DNA of 64,000 nucleotides from Actinopolymorpha alba DSM 45243 (GTDB lineage: Bacteria > Actinomycetota > Actinomycetes > Propionibacteriales > Actinopolymorphaceae): assembly GCF_000373925.1 (NCBI RefSeq), contig NZ_KB892812.1, positions 179 to 64,178 on the forward strand, written 5' to 3'. This document shows positions 53,039 to 61,601 of this stretch, in pieces (position 1 is the first letter of the stretch; the number at the start of each line of letters is the position of its first letter). The position numbers and the translations under genes were made by a program. The notes below the pieces were generated by a model. That model had not been told where the DNA came from and did no database searches. It was given only the letters and a program-made list of their open reading frames with translations.

Positions 53039-54469
53039 ATGTCCGACGTACAGCTCCGCACGGCCTCCGGCCAGCCGACCCGGGTCCCTGAGGACGACGT
53101 ACGGACCCTCGAGTCCCGGCTGCACGGCCGGCTGGTCAGCCCGGCCGACACCGACTACGACGAGGCCCGCGCGGTATGGAACGGCATGATCGACCGGCGT
53201 CCCGCCCTCATCGCTCGCTGCACCGGGGTCGCGGATGTCATCGCGGCGGTGACCTTCGCCAGGGAACACGACCTGCTGGTGGGGGTACGCGGCGGCGGGC
53301 ACAACGTCTCGGGTGTCGCGGTCTGTGACGACGGGCTGGTCGTCGACCTGTCGTTGATGAAAGGTGTACGCGTCGACCCGATAGGGCGCACCGTTCAGGC
53401 GCAGGGCGGGGTCACCATCGGGGAACTCGACCACGAGACACAGGCGTTCGCGCTCGCGGTGCCGATGGGCCTGGTGTCGGCGACCGGCATCGCCGGGCTG
53501 ACGCTGGGCGGTGGGTTCGGCTGGCTCCGGCGGGCGTACGGGCTGAGCTGCGACAGCCTCGTGTCCGTCGATGTCGTGACGGCGGACGGCCAGCTCGTCA
53601 CGGCAAGCGCGCGGGATCATGCGGAGCTGTTCTGGGCGATCAAGGGTGGAGGCGGCAACTTCGGGGTCGTCACGTCCTTCGAGTTCCGGGCCTATCCGGT
53701 CGGGCCCGAGGTCTTCTTCGCGGTCGTCGTACACAGGGGTTCGGATGCCGGCGCGGCTCTGCGGTCGTACCGCGACTGGGCGGCCACCGCCCCTGACGAC
53801 GTGACCGCGTTCGCGGTCCTCTGGCATGGCCCGGAGATCGAGGAGATCCCGGCCGAACACCACGGCCAGCCGATCCTGATCCTCGCCGCGGTCCACCACG
53901 GGGACCCGGCGGACGGCGAGCGGGCGCTGCGGCAACTGCGGGCTTTCGGATCACCGATCGCGGACCTCAGCGGGAGTACGCCGTACCTCCAGGTCCAGCA
54001 GTTCTTCGACGCCGACTATCCCGCCCACGAGCTGCGCTACTACTGGAAGTCGAGGTACGTCCGCGATCTCCCTGACCAGCTGATCGACCTGCTGGTGGAG
54101 CTGAACGCCGCCAGCGCGTCGCCGCGCTCCACCCTCGATGTCTGGCAGCTGGGCGGCGCCTTGAGTCGGGTGGGCGTCGATGAGACGGCGTTCGGGGGCC
54201 GCTCGGCGCCGTTCATGATCGCCATCGAGGCGAACTGGCAGCGCCCCGAGGACGACCGGGCCAACATCGCCTGGGGCCGGCAGGTGTACGGCGTCCTCGA
54301 GCCGTACGCCGCCGGCGGGGAGTACGTGAACTTCCCGGGCTTCTACGAAGACGGCGCGAAGGTTGTCCGGGACACGTTCGGGGCCAACCTTGATCGGCTG
54401 GTCGCGGTGAAGAATCGCTATGACCCGACGAACCTCTTCCGGCTGAACCACAACATCCAGCCAAGCTGA
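53039..54469 (+). CDS. FAD-binding oxidoreductase, berberine-bridge type
   Basis: A 476-residue flavoprotein with the PCMH FAD domain. GVRGGGHNVSG carries the His for covalent FAD attachment; GLTLGGGFGWLRRAYGLSCD and ELFWAIKGGGGNFGVVTSFE are family signatures. The C-terminal BBE segment ends with YDPTNLFRLNHNI. Related to 6-hydroxynicotine oxidase and oligosaccharide or antibiotic oxidases. GGGGAGGAG precedes ATG 53039. Substrate unknown. Confidence 0.93.
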   Translation: MSDVQLRTASGQPTRVPEDDVRTLESRLHGRLVSPADTDYDEARAVWNGMIDRRPALIARCTGVADVIAAVTFAREHDLLVGVRGGGHNVSGVAVCDDGLVVDLSLMKGVRVDPIGRTVQAQGGVTIGELDHETQAFALAVPMGLVSATGIAGLTLGGGFGWLRRAYGLSCDSLVSVDVVTADGQLVTASARDHAELFWAIKGGGGNFGVVTSFEFRAYPVGPEVFFAVVVHRGSDAGAALRSYRDWAATAPDDVTAFAVLWHGPEIEEIPAEHHGQPILILAAVHHGDPADGERALRQLRAFGSPIADLSGSTPYLQVQQFFDADYPAHELRYYWKSRYVRDLPDQLIDLLVELNAASASPRSTLDVWQLGGALSRVGVDETAFGGRSAPFMIAIEANWQRPEDDRANIAWGRQVYGVLEPYAAGGEYVNFPGFYEDGAKVVRDTFGANLDRLVAVKNRYDPTNLFRLNHNIQPS

Positions 54470-54519
54470 CCGGGCGTGCCGCTGTTGCGGCCGCTGCTCC
54501 TGCCGCGGCTGCTCGGCGA

Positions 54520-55407
54520 TCAGAACCGCTGCGTGTCGACGCTTCGCGGATCATCGACCTTTCGAGCGGCGTAGATATCGCCGGCTCGGGCCGAGGCGCG
54601 CCAGGTACGCGCGAACGTGAGGTGGCCCTCGAACTCGGGATCCGCGCGGTCGAGCCGGCCGAGCACGAGGCTTGGTCGACCGCTTTCCGGCGCCCGGGTG
54701 AGGTAGCCGCCGGCCGGGCTGATCAGGCTGGCCGGCACCGCGTGGCTGCACTGGGCGGGGACGGAGAAGCTGAGCCAGTACTTGTTGGTGGAGGCGTGGG
54801 CCTGGGCGAGGACGCCGAACATCGGGTCCTCCGAATAAGAGGAGAAGAGTACGCAGTCGACGGCGAGGCGTTCATACTCCGCGAAGTGCTCGGGGAAGTT
54901 GATCTCGATGCAGAGCGCCGTGCCGAACCTGAACCCGTCGACCTCGAACGCGACCGGCCGGAAGCCCGGGGTGTACCAGTGGGTGATCTCGGTGTGGGAG
55001 CAGTACCTCTTGTCGTAGCGGTCGACGAGGATGCCGCGGTCGGAGATGACGTAGAGGCTGTTGTGGGGGCGGTGCGGGGCCGTGAGTCGGTGGGCTGAGC
55101 CGAGCACGGTCCAGAGGCGCAGCTCCTTCGCGAGGGCGGCGATCTGCTCGAGCTCCTCGTTGATCGCGGGCCAGTCGACGGTCTGCCAGTCCTTGACCTG
55201 GGCCTTCGCGTAGCCGGACAGGGCGCCCTCGGGGAAGTGGATGAGGCGGGCGCCTTCCTGGTCTGCGGCGCGCATGAGTTCACGGATGCCGCGGCCGTTC
55301 TGGCGTACGTCGGGGGAGATCGCGTTCTGGGCCGTGGCGACGAGGAACGGCGTGGAGGGGCCGGAGGTCGCGGAGGGGGCGGAGGGGCCGGACGGGGCGG
55401 AGGTCAT
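54520..55407 (-). CDS. Carbon-nitrogen hydrolase (nitrilase superfamily)
   Basis: A 295-residue amidohydrolase. A Ser/Pro/Gly tail encoded by a GGA-rich repeat precedes the domain. The triad is Glu in IHFPEGALSGY, Lys in DRYDKRYC, and Cys in FGTALCIEINFPE. The CIEINFPE motif is close to aliphatic amidase or beta-ureidopropionase-like members. Its direction is against the FAD oxidase. Substrate uncertain. Confidence 0.9.
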   Translation of the reverse strand: MTSAPSGPSAPSATSGPSTPFLVATAQNAISPDVRQNGRGIRELMRAADQEGARLIHFPEGALSGYAKAQVKDWQTVDWPAINEELEQIAALAKELRLWTVLGSAHRLTAPHRPHNSLYVISDRGILVDRYDKRYCSHTEITHWYTPGFRPVAFEVDGFRFGTALCIEINFPEHFAEYERLAVDCVLFSSYSEDPMFGVLAQAHASTNKYWLSFSVPAQCSHAVPASLISPAGGYLTRAPESGRPSLVLGRLDRADPEFEGHLTFARTWRASARAGDIYAARKVDDPRSVDTQRF

Positions 55408-55658
55408 CGCGGCACTATGCCAGCGGGCGGGGCTTGGCCGCGCCTGTCTTGGGCGGGCGCTTGCCGCGGTTCGGGCAGGCGCTTGCGGTGGGCCGGGGCG
55501 CTTGGCGGCGGGGCCTCGTACCAGGCGGCTGGGGTGCGGAGGGTGGGTGGGAGAATAGTCGGCGTTGCCTCCGACCTCACGCCGGGGGCAGCGCTGCGGG
55601 CGGATCCACGACGGGGCGGCTCAGGGTAGCGGTCCGTCGGGGAGCACTCCGCAGGCGG

Positions 55659-55749
55659 GGAGGGCTCGCATAGTGGCCTAGTGCGGCGGTCTTGAAAACC
55701 GCTACCGAGGGACCCCTCTCGGTCATGGGTTCGAATCCCATGCCCTCCG
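55659..55749 (+). tRNA. serT: tRNA-Ser (anticodon TGA)
   Basis: A 91-nt class II tRNA. Acceptor GGAGGGC (55659-55665) pairs with GCCCTCC (55742-55748), discriminator G. Anticodon arm GCGGTCTTGAAAACCGC has TGA in the loop. The long variable arm ACCGAGGGACCCCTCTCGGT and the T arm ATGGGTTCGAATCCCAT are clear. CCA is not encoded. It reads codons UCN and stands at the border of the accessory region that follows. Confidence 0.95.
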
Positions 55750-56060
55750 CCCTGACCTGGGTGTTAGCCCTCCTGACCTGCGGAAATGCGGCCCTGTCGG
55801 CGCTCCGGGAGCATGCTCGGTCGGTCTCGGTGTGGCTCGCTGCGTCCGGCCAGATCTCGGCGTTTGCGTGCCATACGCGGGCCAGCCGGGGGCACGTTTC
55901 TGCGGTGCTTCGGCTCGCCGAGCTTCCGCTTTTCAGGTCTGGGCGGGTGACGTCAGCGGGGCGTCGGGCGCTTGTGACGGTCTCGGGCACAGTCGTGATG
56001 GCTGCCGCGAGATGGGTCGGTTGGCGTCACGGCCGGCGTCGGCGGCGGCTGCCATCGAGA
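55750..56060. other. Gap after tRNA-Ser
   Basis: High-GC DNA without a convincing gene on either strand; open frames are long but lack starts, RBS or recognised sequence. No integrase or direct repeat of the tRNA 3' end is seen here. Confidence 0.5.
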
Positions 56061-56705
56061 TCACTGGGTTGCCGCCCAGGGGCGGGTGCGCCAGTCGGTA
56101 AGCCCTGCATCGAGCCAGTCCTCCACGACGCGCCTCCACCGGTCGCTTGGGCTGGTGTCCTCGACGTCTTCCCAGGTCAGTTGTGCGATCCCCTCCTCGA
56201 TGAAGAGGGCATCGAGGTAGCTATCGATGCTGGGGGCTACGACAGTGAAGACATCGTGTTGAGTCAAACCCGTCCACTCCGGCAATCCGTGAACGAAGGC
56301 TACGAGTTGTCCGGGCGCCTGGGTACCGAGATCGAGATACAGAATGTCGCCGCCCCCGTCACGGGCGATCGGCAACAGATTGTCTGTAGAGACCGTCTCG
56401 GCCCACCAACACTCCCGGCGTCGCCTGTACTCGCCAAGAAGAGTGCTGTAGCCGTACTCGCCGTGCTGGTCTCTGCCGACGTGATAGATGTCGTCAAAGC
56501 CGATCGGCTCACCGCCGGCGCTGTGGGGCAGGCGTATCGAGTACTGCAGCGTTCCACCGTTGGCCACCTCGAGGAGGGCACGGTAGTCGCTAGGAAGCGG
56601 CTGGCCGATCTCGGCCTCCAGCGCCACGAGCTCGCCAGCCTCGACGGGAGCGAAGGGTCCGAAGATCGCTCGCCCCCTGTAGTGGCGTACCAAGTCGTCA
56701 GCCAT
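56061..56705 (-). CDS. SMI1/KNR4-family (SUKH-1) immunity-type protein
   Basis: A 214-residue SUKH protein. ALEAEIGQPLPSDYRALLEV is the conserved first helix pair, NGGTLQYSIRLP and GEPIGFDDIYHV the strands, and DNLLPIARDGGGDILYLDL the middle motif ending in the acidic pattern typical of the superfamily. SUKH proteins often neutralise nuclease toxins of polymorphic toxin or contact-dependent systems. No matching toxin gene is intact in the window. Confidence 0.85.
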   Translation of the reverse strand: MADDLVRHYRGRAIFGPFAPVEAGELVALEAEIGQPLPSDYRALLEVANGGTLQYSIRLPHSAGGEPIGFDDIYHVGRDQHGEYGYSTLLGEYRRRRECWWAETVSTDNLLPIARDGGGDILYLDLGTQAPGQLVAFVHGLPEWTGLTQHDVFTVVAPSIDSYLDALFIEEGIAQLTWEDVEDTSPSDRWRRVVEDWLDAGLTDWRTRPWAATQ

Positions 56706-56834
56706 ACCGGGATGGTCTCATCCGCTGGCCCGATGCTGGCGGACAGATCAGTCCATGCAGGCCGCGCACTGACCGGGGGCAGGGTTGGAGCCCGTCGGAC
56801 GCTCGGAGGGTCGGCGGGTTTGGTCGGTGGCCTG

Positions 56835-56945
56835 GCTTGGTCCGGGAGGCCGGGGGCCCGTAGCCTGTCCCGGCTCGGCGGGCAGCTTGCTGCCTGCCCG
56901 CAATCACCCGCCGTGGGCCCCCGGTCTTCGGGACCCGGACCAAGC
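56835..56945. repeat. Large structured inverted repeat in a gene-free 570-bp stretch
   Basis: Outer arms GCTTGGTCCGGG (56835-56846) and CCCGGACCAAGC (56934-56945), inner arms CCGGGGGCCC (56850-56859) and GGGCCCCCGG (56915-56924), with a further GCGGGCAG...CTGCCCGC-type stem inside. The stretch 56706-57275 shows no recognised gene. A structured RNA or a MITE-like element is possible. Confidence 0.6.
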
Positions 56946-57166
56946 GAGGTGGCTAAAGCCGCCGGCCCGCCCTAGCCGCGTGACCGCCTGGTGCTCGACG
57001 GTGCCGACGCTGTGAGGGTCGTCAGTCTTGTGGCGGCCCTCCTTTTCGCGCCCAGCCGCGCCGGCCGACCGGGCGCCGAAGGCGCGGAGGGAGGGGCGGC
57101 GCCATCGGGCGGGCGCGGCGGCCCGTTCGGGGCCGCCCTTGAAGACGTAGAGAAAGTTCTCACCGT

Positions 57167-57192
57167 CCGGTACTAGGCACCGGTACTAGGCA
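57167..57192. repeat. Tandem 13-bp repeat
   Basis: CCGGTACTAGGCA occurs twice without spacing, downstream of a highly GC-rich, self-complementary tract (about 57025-57140). No function evident. Confidence 0.7.
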
Positions 57193-57275
57193 GAACCCGG
57201 CCCTGGTGGGGCCAAGGCCGGAAGATGAGGGACAGGACTCCAGACTGGAGAACGCGGGTTTGGACTGTTCGCCGT

Positions 57276-57749
57276 TTACGGTTCATCGATCTCGCGGAGG
57301 CTGGCCGAAAGTGAAGGGCTGATGTCTTCCAGATCGGCCAACTCCCGACCAGTTGGCTTCAGCACCATGTGGGCGCGTGCAACGTCGGCGAGTAGGAACA
57401 GCGACGAATCTGAGTGAAGGACGTGTGGCTGTGTAGGCATGGCCGGGTTCACCCAGCGCCATGGAGAGCTACGGACCGACAAGGCGTCCTGCGCCAGCCG
57501 GTCGGTGACGACATAATGGTGCAGGTAGTAACGCTTCCATTTAGGCGTCATCCCCGGGGCCTCACGAACCCAGGCGACCGACAGAAGCTCCGGCTCACAC
57601 CGAATAAGAAACTCCATGCACTCCTTGCTCATCTGGGTCAGCGGATCGAATACAAAGCCGAGATGCAGTTTCTTTTCTGCCGCATACAACAACACTGCCC
57701 GCCACAGGCCGTCCGCGGACCAGCGATCAACAAGGGTGTACGCCGTCAT
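57276..57749 (-). CDS. Immunity-like protein, paralog B
   Basis: A 157-residue soluble protein, MTAYTLVDRWSADGLWRAVL then YAAEKKLHLGFVFDP. It is homologous to the upstream gene: shared LLIR-EP, V-WV---PGM, RYYLH-Y, LA, PW-W, MP, SD-SLFL and ELA-LE-SP patterns. Its ATG 57749 overlaps the stop of that gene (ATGA), so the pair is translationally coupled. I do not recognise the family; tandem paralogs beside a SUKH gene suggest immunity proteins. Confidence 0.75.
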   Translation of the reverse strand: MTAYTLVDRWSADGLWRAVLLYAAEKKLHLGFVFDPLTQMSKECMEFLIRCEPELLSVAWVREAPGMTPKWKRYYLHHYVVTDRLAQDALSVRSSPWRWVNPAMPTQPHVLHSDSSLFLLADVARAHMVLKPTGRELADLEDISPSLSASLREIDEP

Positions 57750-58240
57750 GCGCCGTCCTCCTCGCCAGGCACTTGAACCAATCGCGAACGCAAACCCGGT
57801 GACATCTTCTCCAATTCTGCCAACTCGTCGATCCTCGCCTGTATCCACATTACCTCGTGGTAAGTCTCATAACCGAGGAACAGGGAGCCATCACTCCGGA
57901 GCAGAAACGGGTCGATAGGCATGCTGCCCCTGTCATCCCAATTCCACGGTAGTCCGAGGTCCTTCCGGACCTCCCCTGCCAACGTCTCAGTGAGGTGGTA
58001 CATATGCAGGTAGTAACGACCCCCGCCAGATACCATCCCTGGCGTACTCGCCACCCATTGCACGGATATAGCTGCGGGCTCCCACCGGATCAACAGCCTC
58101 ATGGCATCATGACTAATAGCCGATTCAGGATTCACAACCATGCCAAGCCGCATTTCGTGGGAACTGCCATACCTGAGACAGGATTCCCAGAGATCAGTAG
58201 CGGCCTGTCGGTCTGCCGGTTCGTATATCATCATCGTCAA
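57746..58240 (-). CDS. Immunity-like protein, paralog A
   Basis: A 164-residue protein starting MTMMIYEPADRQAATDLWES. RLLIRWEPAAISVQWVASTP, GRYYLHMYHLTETLA and RSDGSLFLGYETYHEV align along the whole length with paralog B. ATG 58240 follows an AT-richer promoter region. Divergence between the two copies is large, so the duplication is old or they were acquired separately. Function unknown; immunity by context. Confidence 0.75.
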   Translation of the reverse strand: MTMMIYEPADRQAATDLWESCLRYGSSHEMRLGMVVNPESAISHDAMRLLIRWEPAAISVQWVASTPGMVSGGGRYYLHMYHLTETLAGEVRKDLGLPWNWDDRGSMPIDPFLLRSDGSLFLGYETYHEVMWIQARIDELAELEKMSPGLRSRLVQVPGEEDGA

Positions 58241-58413
58241 TCAACATAGGGGAATATGGCGTACACCGCCGATACAATAATGGGGGAGTGATTATTTGCG
58301 CCCGAGTTTTGTGTGCGGTCCATGGTTATACATAAGACTGTGCTACTCGACTGCGCGGAAGAGATATTCTTCGGTTGGATTCCTCCCGACCTTTTCTTTT
58401 GCGATAGGGGCGA

Positions 58414-58548
58414 TCAGGCGCTGTATTTCGTTGTGCCGACAGTATGGAGGAGTACTGTGGCGTCGTCGACAAGGATGTGGAAGTTGTGCATGTCGGCGAC
58501 AGCGGGATTGTAGGCCAGTGCGTGGCTGGCGCAAGAGGCGAACGTCAC
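58414..58548 (-). pseudogene. Possible toxin-gene fragment
   Basis: A 44-residue minus frame from GTG 58548: CASHALAYNPAVADMHNFH then ILVDDATVLLHTVGTTKYSA. The sequence reads like real protein and its order (before the immunity-like pair and SUKH gene on the same strand) fits a C-terminal scrap of a polymorphic toxin, but no family is recognised. It sits in lower-GC DNA (58241-58500) that otherwise holds no gene. Confidence 0.3.
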
Positions 58549-58615
58549 TTGTCCACAGCTACGCCTCGGTCAGAATCTGATCAGGGTTTGCGGTGAAGTG
58601 GATAAAGCCTCGCCG

Positions 58616-59125
58616 TCAGTCGGGCAGGCTTTGAGTCGGTTCGGCCAGTGGCGCGCTTCTCTTAGGCGCGGCGAGTTTCGTAGGTCGCTGGAACAGGGCG
58701 CCGGAGGGGTAGTCGGAGTGGAGGGTGCGGACGTGTTGGAAGCCGTTGCGTTGGTAGTAGTCGTGTAGGGGCGTGTTGTCGGTCCGCACGTCGATGCGGA
58801 TCCAGTCGTTACCCTGCCTGGCTGCCTTGGCTGATGCCCAGTTGAGGATGCGGGTGCCGAGTCCTGCCCAGCCGCGGCGCACGATGAGCCGGTGGACGTA
58901 CATCGCGGGTTCGGCACGTTCGCGTGTCGTCCAGAGTTGAGGGTCCGCGTAGGTGTCGAGAGTGACCGTGGCCGCGGTCGCTCCCTCGTCGTCTCGCACC
59001 ATCCAGGTCTCGCCGGCGCGGATGCTCGCTGCGCAGCGTTCCGCCATCGCCTCGTGCGTCGGCCATGGCTGGCGCCACTGATCGATCCCGATCTCGGCGA
59101 GCCATTCGCTGGCCTCGGTCCGCAT
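58616..59125 (-). CDS. GNAT-family N-acetyltransferase
   Basis: A 169-residue acetyltransferase. PAMYVHRLIVRRGWAGLGTR contains the acetyl-CoA motif A in the form RRGWAGLG, and IDVRTDNTPLHDYYQRNGFQ is the C-terminal motif B. ATG 59125 is the best visible start, though the domain N-terminus is slightly short. It follows the UTRA-domain remnant. Substrate unknown. Confidence 0.85.
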   Translation of the reverse strand: MRTEASEWLAEIGIDQWRQPWPTHEAMAERCAASIRAGETWMVRDDEGATAATVTLDTYADPQLWTTRERAEPAMYVHRLIVRRGWAGLGTRILNWASAKAARQGNDWIRIDVRTDNTPLHDYYQRNGFQHVRTLHSDYPSGALFQRPTKLAAPKRSAPLAEPTQSLPD

Positions 59126-59170
59126 CGCGAGCCACCACAGGGAGATCGGTGATGCTCGCCGTTTCGGTGA

Positions 59171-59640
59171 TCACGAGGCGCTGTCCCCTCGGCGGTAGGC
59201 CTCGAGGTCGCCCAGCTCGTACATGATGCGGTTGCGGTCGCCGGCAAAGATCGTGAGCGTGAGCCGCAGCGGACGCTCCTTGGTGTAGGTCGTTCGGATG
59301 TACACGAGGACCGGTGCACCGGTGCCAAGGGCGAGCTTGCGTGCCTCGTCGGGTGAGGGCATCCGTGTGGTGATCTCGTCGACGTAGCCGACCTCGACGT
59401 AGCCGTGGCTGGCCATCGCGCGGATGGTGCCCTGCGGAATGTCTCGCGGGTTCAGCAGCCCGCACTCCTCCGCCACGTCCATGGCGTAGTAGCTGTCCTG
59501 GAGGCTGGTGGGTTCACCGTCAACGGCCCGAAGGATTGACCGCACGACTAGTGGACTTTCCTCGTCCACCTCCAGGCGCTCAGCCAGGTCGGGGGTGGCC
59601 GGAACGATGCGCATCTCGAAGTTCCGGTACTCCGGTTCGC
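59171..59640 (-). pseudogene. GntR-type regulator reduced to its UTRA ligand domain
   Basis: The frame encodes a UTRA domain: EYRNFEMRIVPATPDLAERL, then VVRSILRAVDGEPTSLQDSY, GYVDEITTRMPSPDEA, ending ELGDLEAYRRGDSAS. The N-terminal winged helix required for DNA binding is absent: beyond about 59640 the frame runs antisense through a HAD gene fragment on the other strand to 59758. The regulator has been truncated by the event that brought in that fragment. Confidence 0.75.
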
Positions 59641-59857
59641 CGGAACCATACCTGACCGGCTTAAAGCGTCTTGGAGCCACCGAAGAAGAGACACTGGTTG
59701 TAGAGGATTCATCCAGAGGGCTGAACTCGGCCGTGGCGGCCGGTATTGACTGTGTCATTGTCTATAACGACTTACAAAAACACAGGACTTTTCACAGGCT
59801 AGCTATCGAATCAAAACTCTGATTGAATTGAAGGATATCATCCTTAATGTAACCTGA
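59640..59857 (+). pseudogene. C-terminal fragment of a HAD-family hydrolase, frameshifted
   Basis: The plus strand encodes PEPYLTGLKRLGATEEETLV then VEDSSRGLNSAVAAGIDCVI, the C-terminal motif IV region of beta-phosphoglucomutase-like HAD proteins. After VYND the frame shifts by one base near 59769-59771 and continues LTKTQDFSQASYRIKTLIEL, then KDIILNVT and a stop at 59855-59857. The N-terminal two thirds is missing. Base composition is clearly lower in GC than the surroundings, which implies transfer from another organism. Confidence 0.8.
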
Positions 59858-60020
59858 AGGACTACGCGATGTGGTACGCAGCCGTCGAGCAATCCCGGGA
59901 TGCCTGAGGCTGAGATGATCTCAGGTGGCGGCTTGGACACTGTCCTTGAGGATCCGGATCCAGCTTGGAACAAGAATCGACGCCGTATCTTCAGTAAACG
60001 GGACGCTTGGGTGTGATGGT

Positions 60021-60755
60021 TCAGTGAGCCCTGAATCTTGCAGCCCAGTCGGCGTTGATTTGATCGGCCTGTCGATGGTGCCCGATCACCAGTTGCCGGT
60101 CCGGCGGAACTTGAAGGCCGAGATAGTCGAGCACTTTGTGTGCCGCGGGTAGCGGGTCTGCCGCCAACTCCTCATAGACAACCTGACAGGGCACGATGCT
60201 CTGGGCGGCGAACCAGAGGGTCCAGTCCGCCTCGAACTTATTGATTGCGGCGACAAGCCGGGCAATTAGTTCTTCGTCATAGATAGGAGGTTGACCTCCG
60301 GGTTCGACGGCCTCACCCGGGTGCCAATAGCGGGTTTGCAACGCCTTCGCCCACGACACTGCCTGGGCCACGACGTCACGTCGTCGCAGGTGAACGAACC
60401 TGAGCCGACCCAACTGGGCGCTCAACAGCTCCACATCGGTCACCGCTGATCCAGGATCGGCGGCGGCAAGGTCACCGATCAGTTCCGGCAGCGTCTCGGC
60501 CATGATCCTTCCGCCGAAGACACCATTCGATGTCTTGCCGGCAGCCAGCGCCGCTCGAACGTACACTTCGTCGATCCGTCCGTCACGAGGTCGAGCTATC
60601 CGCCAGTTGTCGGCGTAGTCATGCAGACCCCGACGGTTGAAGTAGGAGGCTGGGCGGCCAGCGACTCCGGACGACCCCAGCAGACCGCACAGCAGGGTAC
60701 TTCCAGAGCGTGGCGTCGCGCAGATCAGGTACGAGTCGAAGCCGGGATGGGTCAC
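60021..60755 (-). CDS. Stf0-family sulfotransferase
   Basis: A 244-residue PAPS-dependent sulfotransferase. SYLICATPRSGSTLLCGLLG is the 5'-phosphosulfate loop at the very N-terminus, as in mycobacterial Stf0 (trehalose 2-sulfotransferase); RLRFVHLRRRDVVAQAVSWA is the 3'-phosphate motif. GVFGGRIMAETLP is also shared with Stf0. GTG 60755 fits the family start; ATG 60827 would add 24 residues. The acceptor may be trehalose or another glycolipid sugar. Confidence 0.88.
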   Translation of the reverse strand: MTHPGFDSYLICATPRSGSTLLCGLLGSSGVAGRPASYFNRRGLHDYADNWRIARPRDGRIDEVYVRAALAAGKTSNGVFGGRIMAETLPELIGDLAAADPGSAVTDVELLSAQLGRLRFVHLRRRDVVAQAVSWAKALQTRYWHPGEAVEPGGQPPIYDEELIARLVAAINKFEADWTLWFAAQSIVPCQVVYEELAADPLPAAHKVLDYLGLQVPPDRQLVIGHHRQADQINADWAARFRAH

Positions 60756-60911
60756 AGCGGGCGACGGTACCAAGCGCCAAGCCGCGCCCCAACTGAATTT
60801 CCGCAGGACGATCCCGACCGGGCACATGACCGGTGGGCTTGGCCCGCTGTGTCGCCAACCCCGGGTGGGCGGCGGCCGGGGGGCCGTTGACGATCATTCT
60901 GACTGCGGCAT

Positions 60912-61469
60912 TCAGGAGGCGGTTGTGTCTGGACGCGTGTAGGTCAGAGCGAGGTTGCCTCTCGGGAATGACTTGACATCGATCAGCTTCAACTTGGTGA
61001 ACTCGGTGAACAGCGGGCTTCCGCCGCCGTGGGCGACGGGGTTGATCAACAGGTGGTACTCGTCGACGAGGTCGGCGCGCACGAGCGCCTGCGCAAAACG
61101 TACGCCGCCGTGCGCAAGGATCGGGTCGCCGTTTTGCGCTTTCAACCCGGCAACTTCGGTGGCGAGGTCTCCGGAGCAGACCGTCGTCGTCGCCCACGGT
61201 GTGTCGATCGGCTTACGGGAGAAGACGACCTTGGGGATCCTGTTCATCGCGTCGGCCTCGGGGCCCTCTTGGTAGGGCCAGTGCCCGGCCATGTCCCGGT
61301 ACGTCCGGGCACCCATCGCGTGCACGCCCGCAGAGCCGAGAACGGCGGGTGTGTGAGCGACGAACTCCTCGTCCTCGTCGTACTCCAGGAAGAAGTCTTC
61401 GGGCACGCCCGCCGGGGGTGCAGCGTAACCGTCGAGGGACAGGCTGTGTCGGAGAATGAGAGAGCGCAT
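60912..61469 (-). CDS. Dihydrofolate-reductase-family protein (RibD C-terminal type)
   Basis: A 185-residue NADPH-dependent reductase fold. LILRHSLSLDGYAAPPAGVP opens it, GARTYRDMAGHW and KVVFSRKPIDTPWATTTVC are the cofactor motifs, and PILAHGGVRFAQALVRADLV with DEYHLLINPVAHGGG is the family C-terminus. Related proteins (YyaP-like) have unassigned substrates; true folate reduction is unlikely. Confidence 0.9.
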   Translation of the reverse strand: MRSLILRHSLSLDGYAAPPAGVPEDFFLEYDEDEEFVAHTPAVLGSAGVHAMGARTYRDMAGHWPYQEGPEADAMNRIPKVVFSRKPIDTPWATTTVCSGDLATEVAGLKAQNGDPILAHGGVRFAQALVRADLVDEYHLLINPVAHGGGSPLFTEFTKLKLIDVKSFPRGNLALTYTRPDTTAS

Positions 61470-61601
61470 GAAGACTCCATGAAGACTCCAAGGGTTAGAG
61501 AGGACGATTGCTGTACGGGCTGGAATGCCAGGTGTGTACGTGACGTCGCACCGAGGTCGACTCCTTCGCCCGTGGCGTCGGGTTTGCCGGTCAGTGTCCG
61601 G

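Noticed and set aside
55692-56975. Long plus-strand frame running through tRNA-Ser and opposite the SUKH gene
   Set aside because: It crosses a tRNA gene and is antisense to a supported gene; it has no recognised domain.
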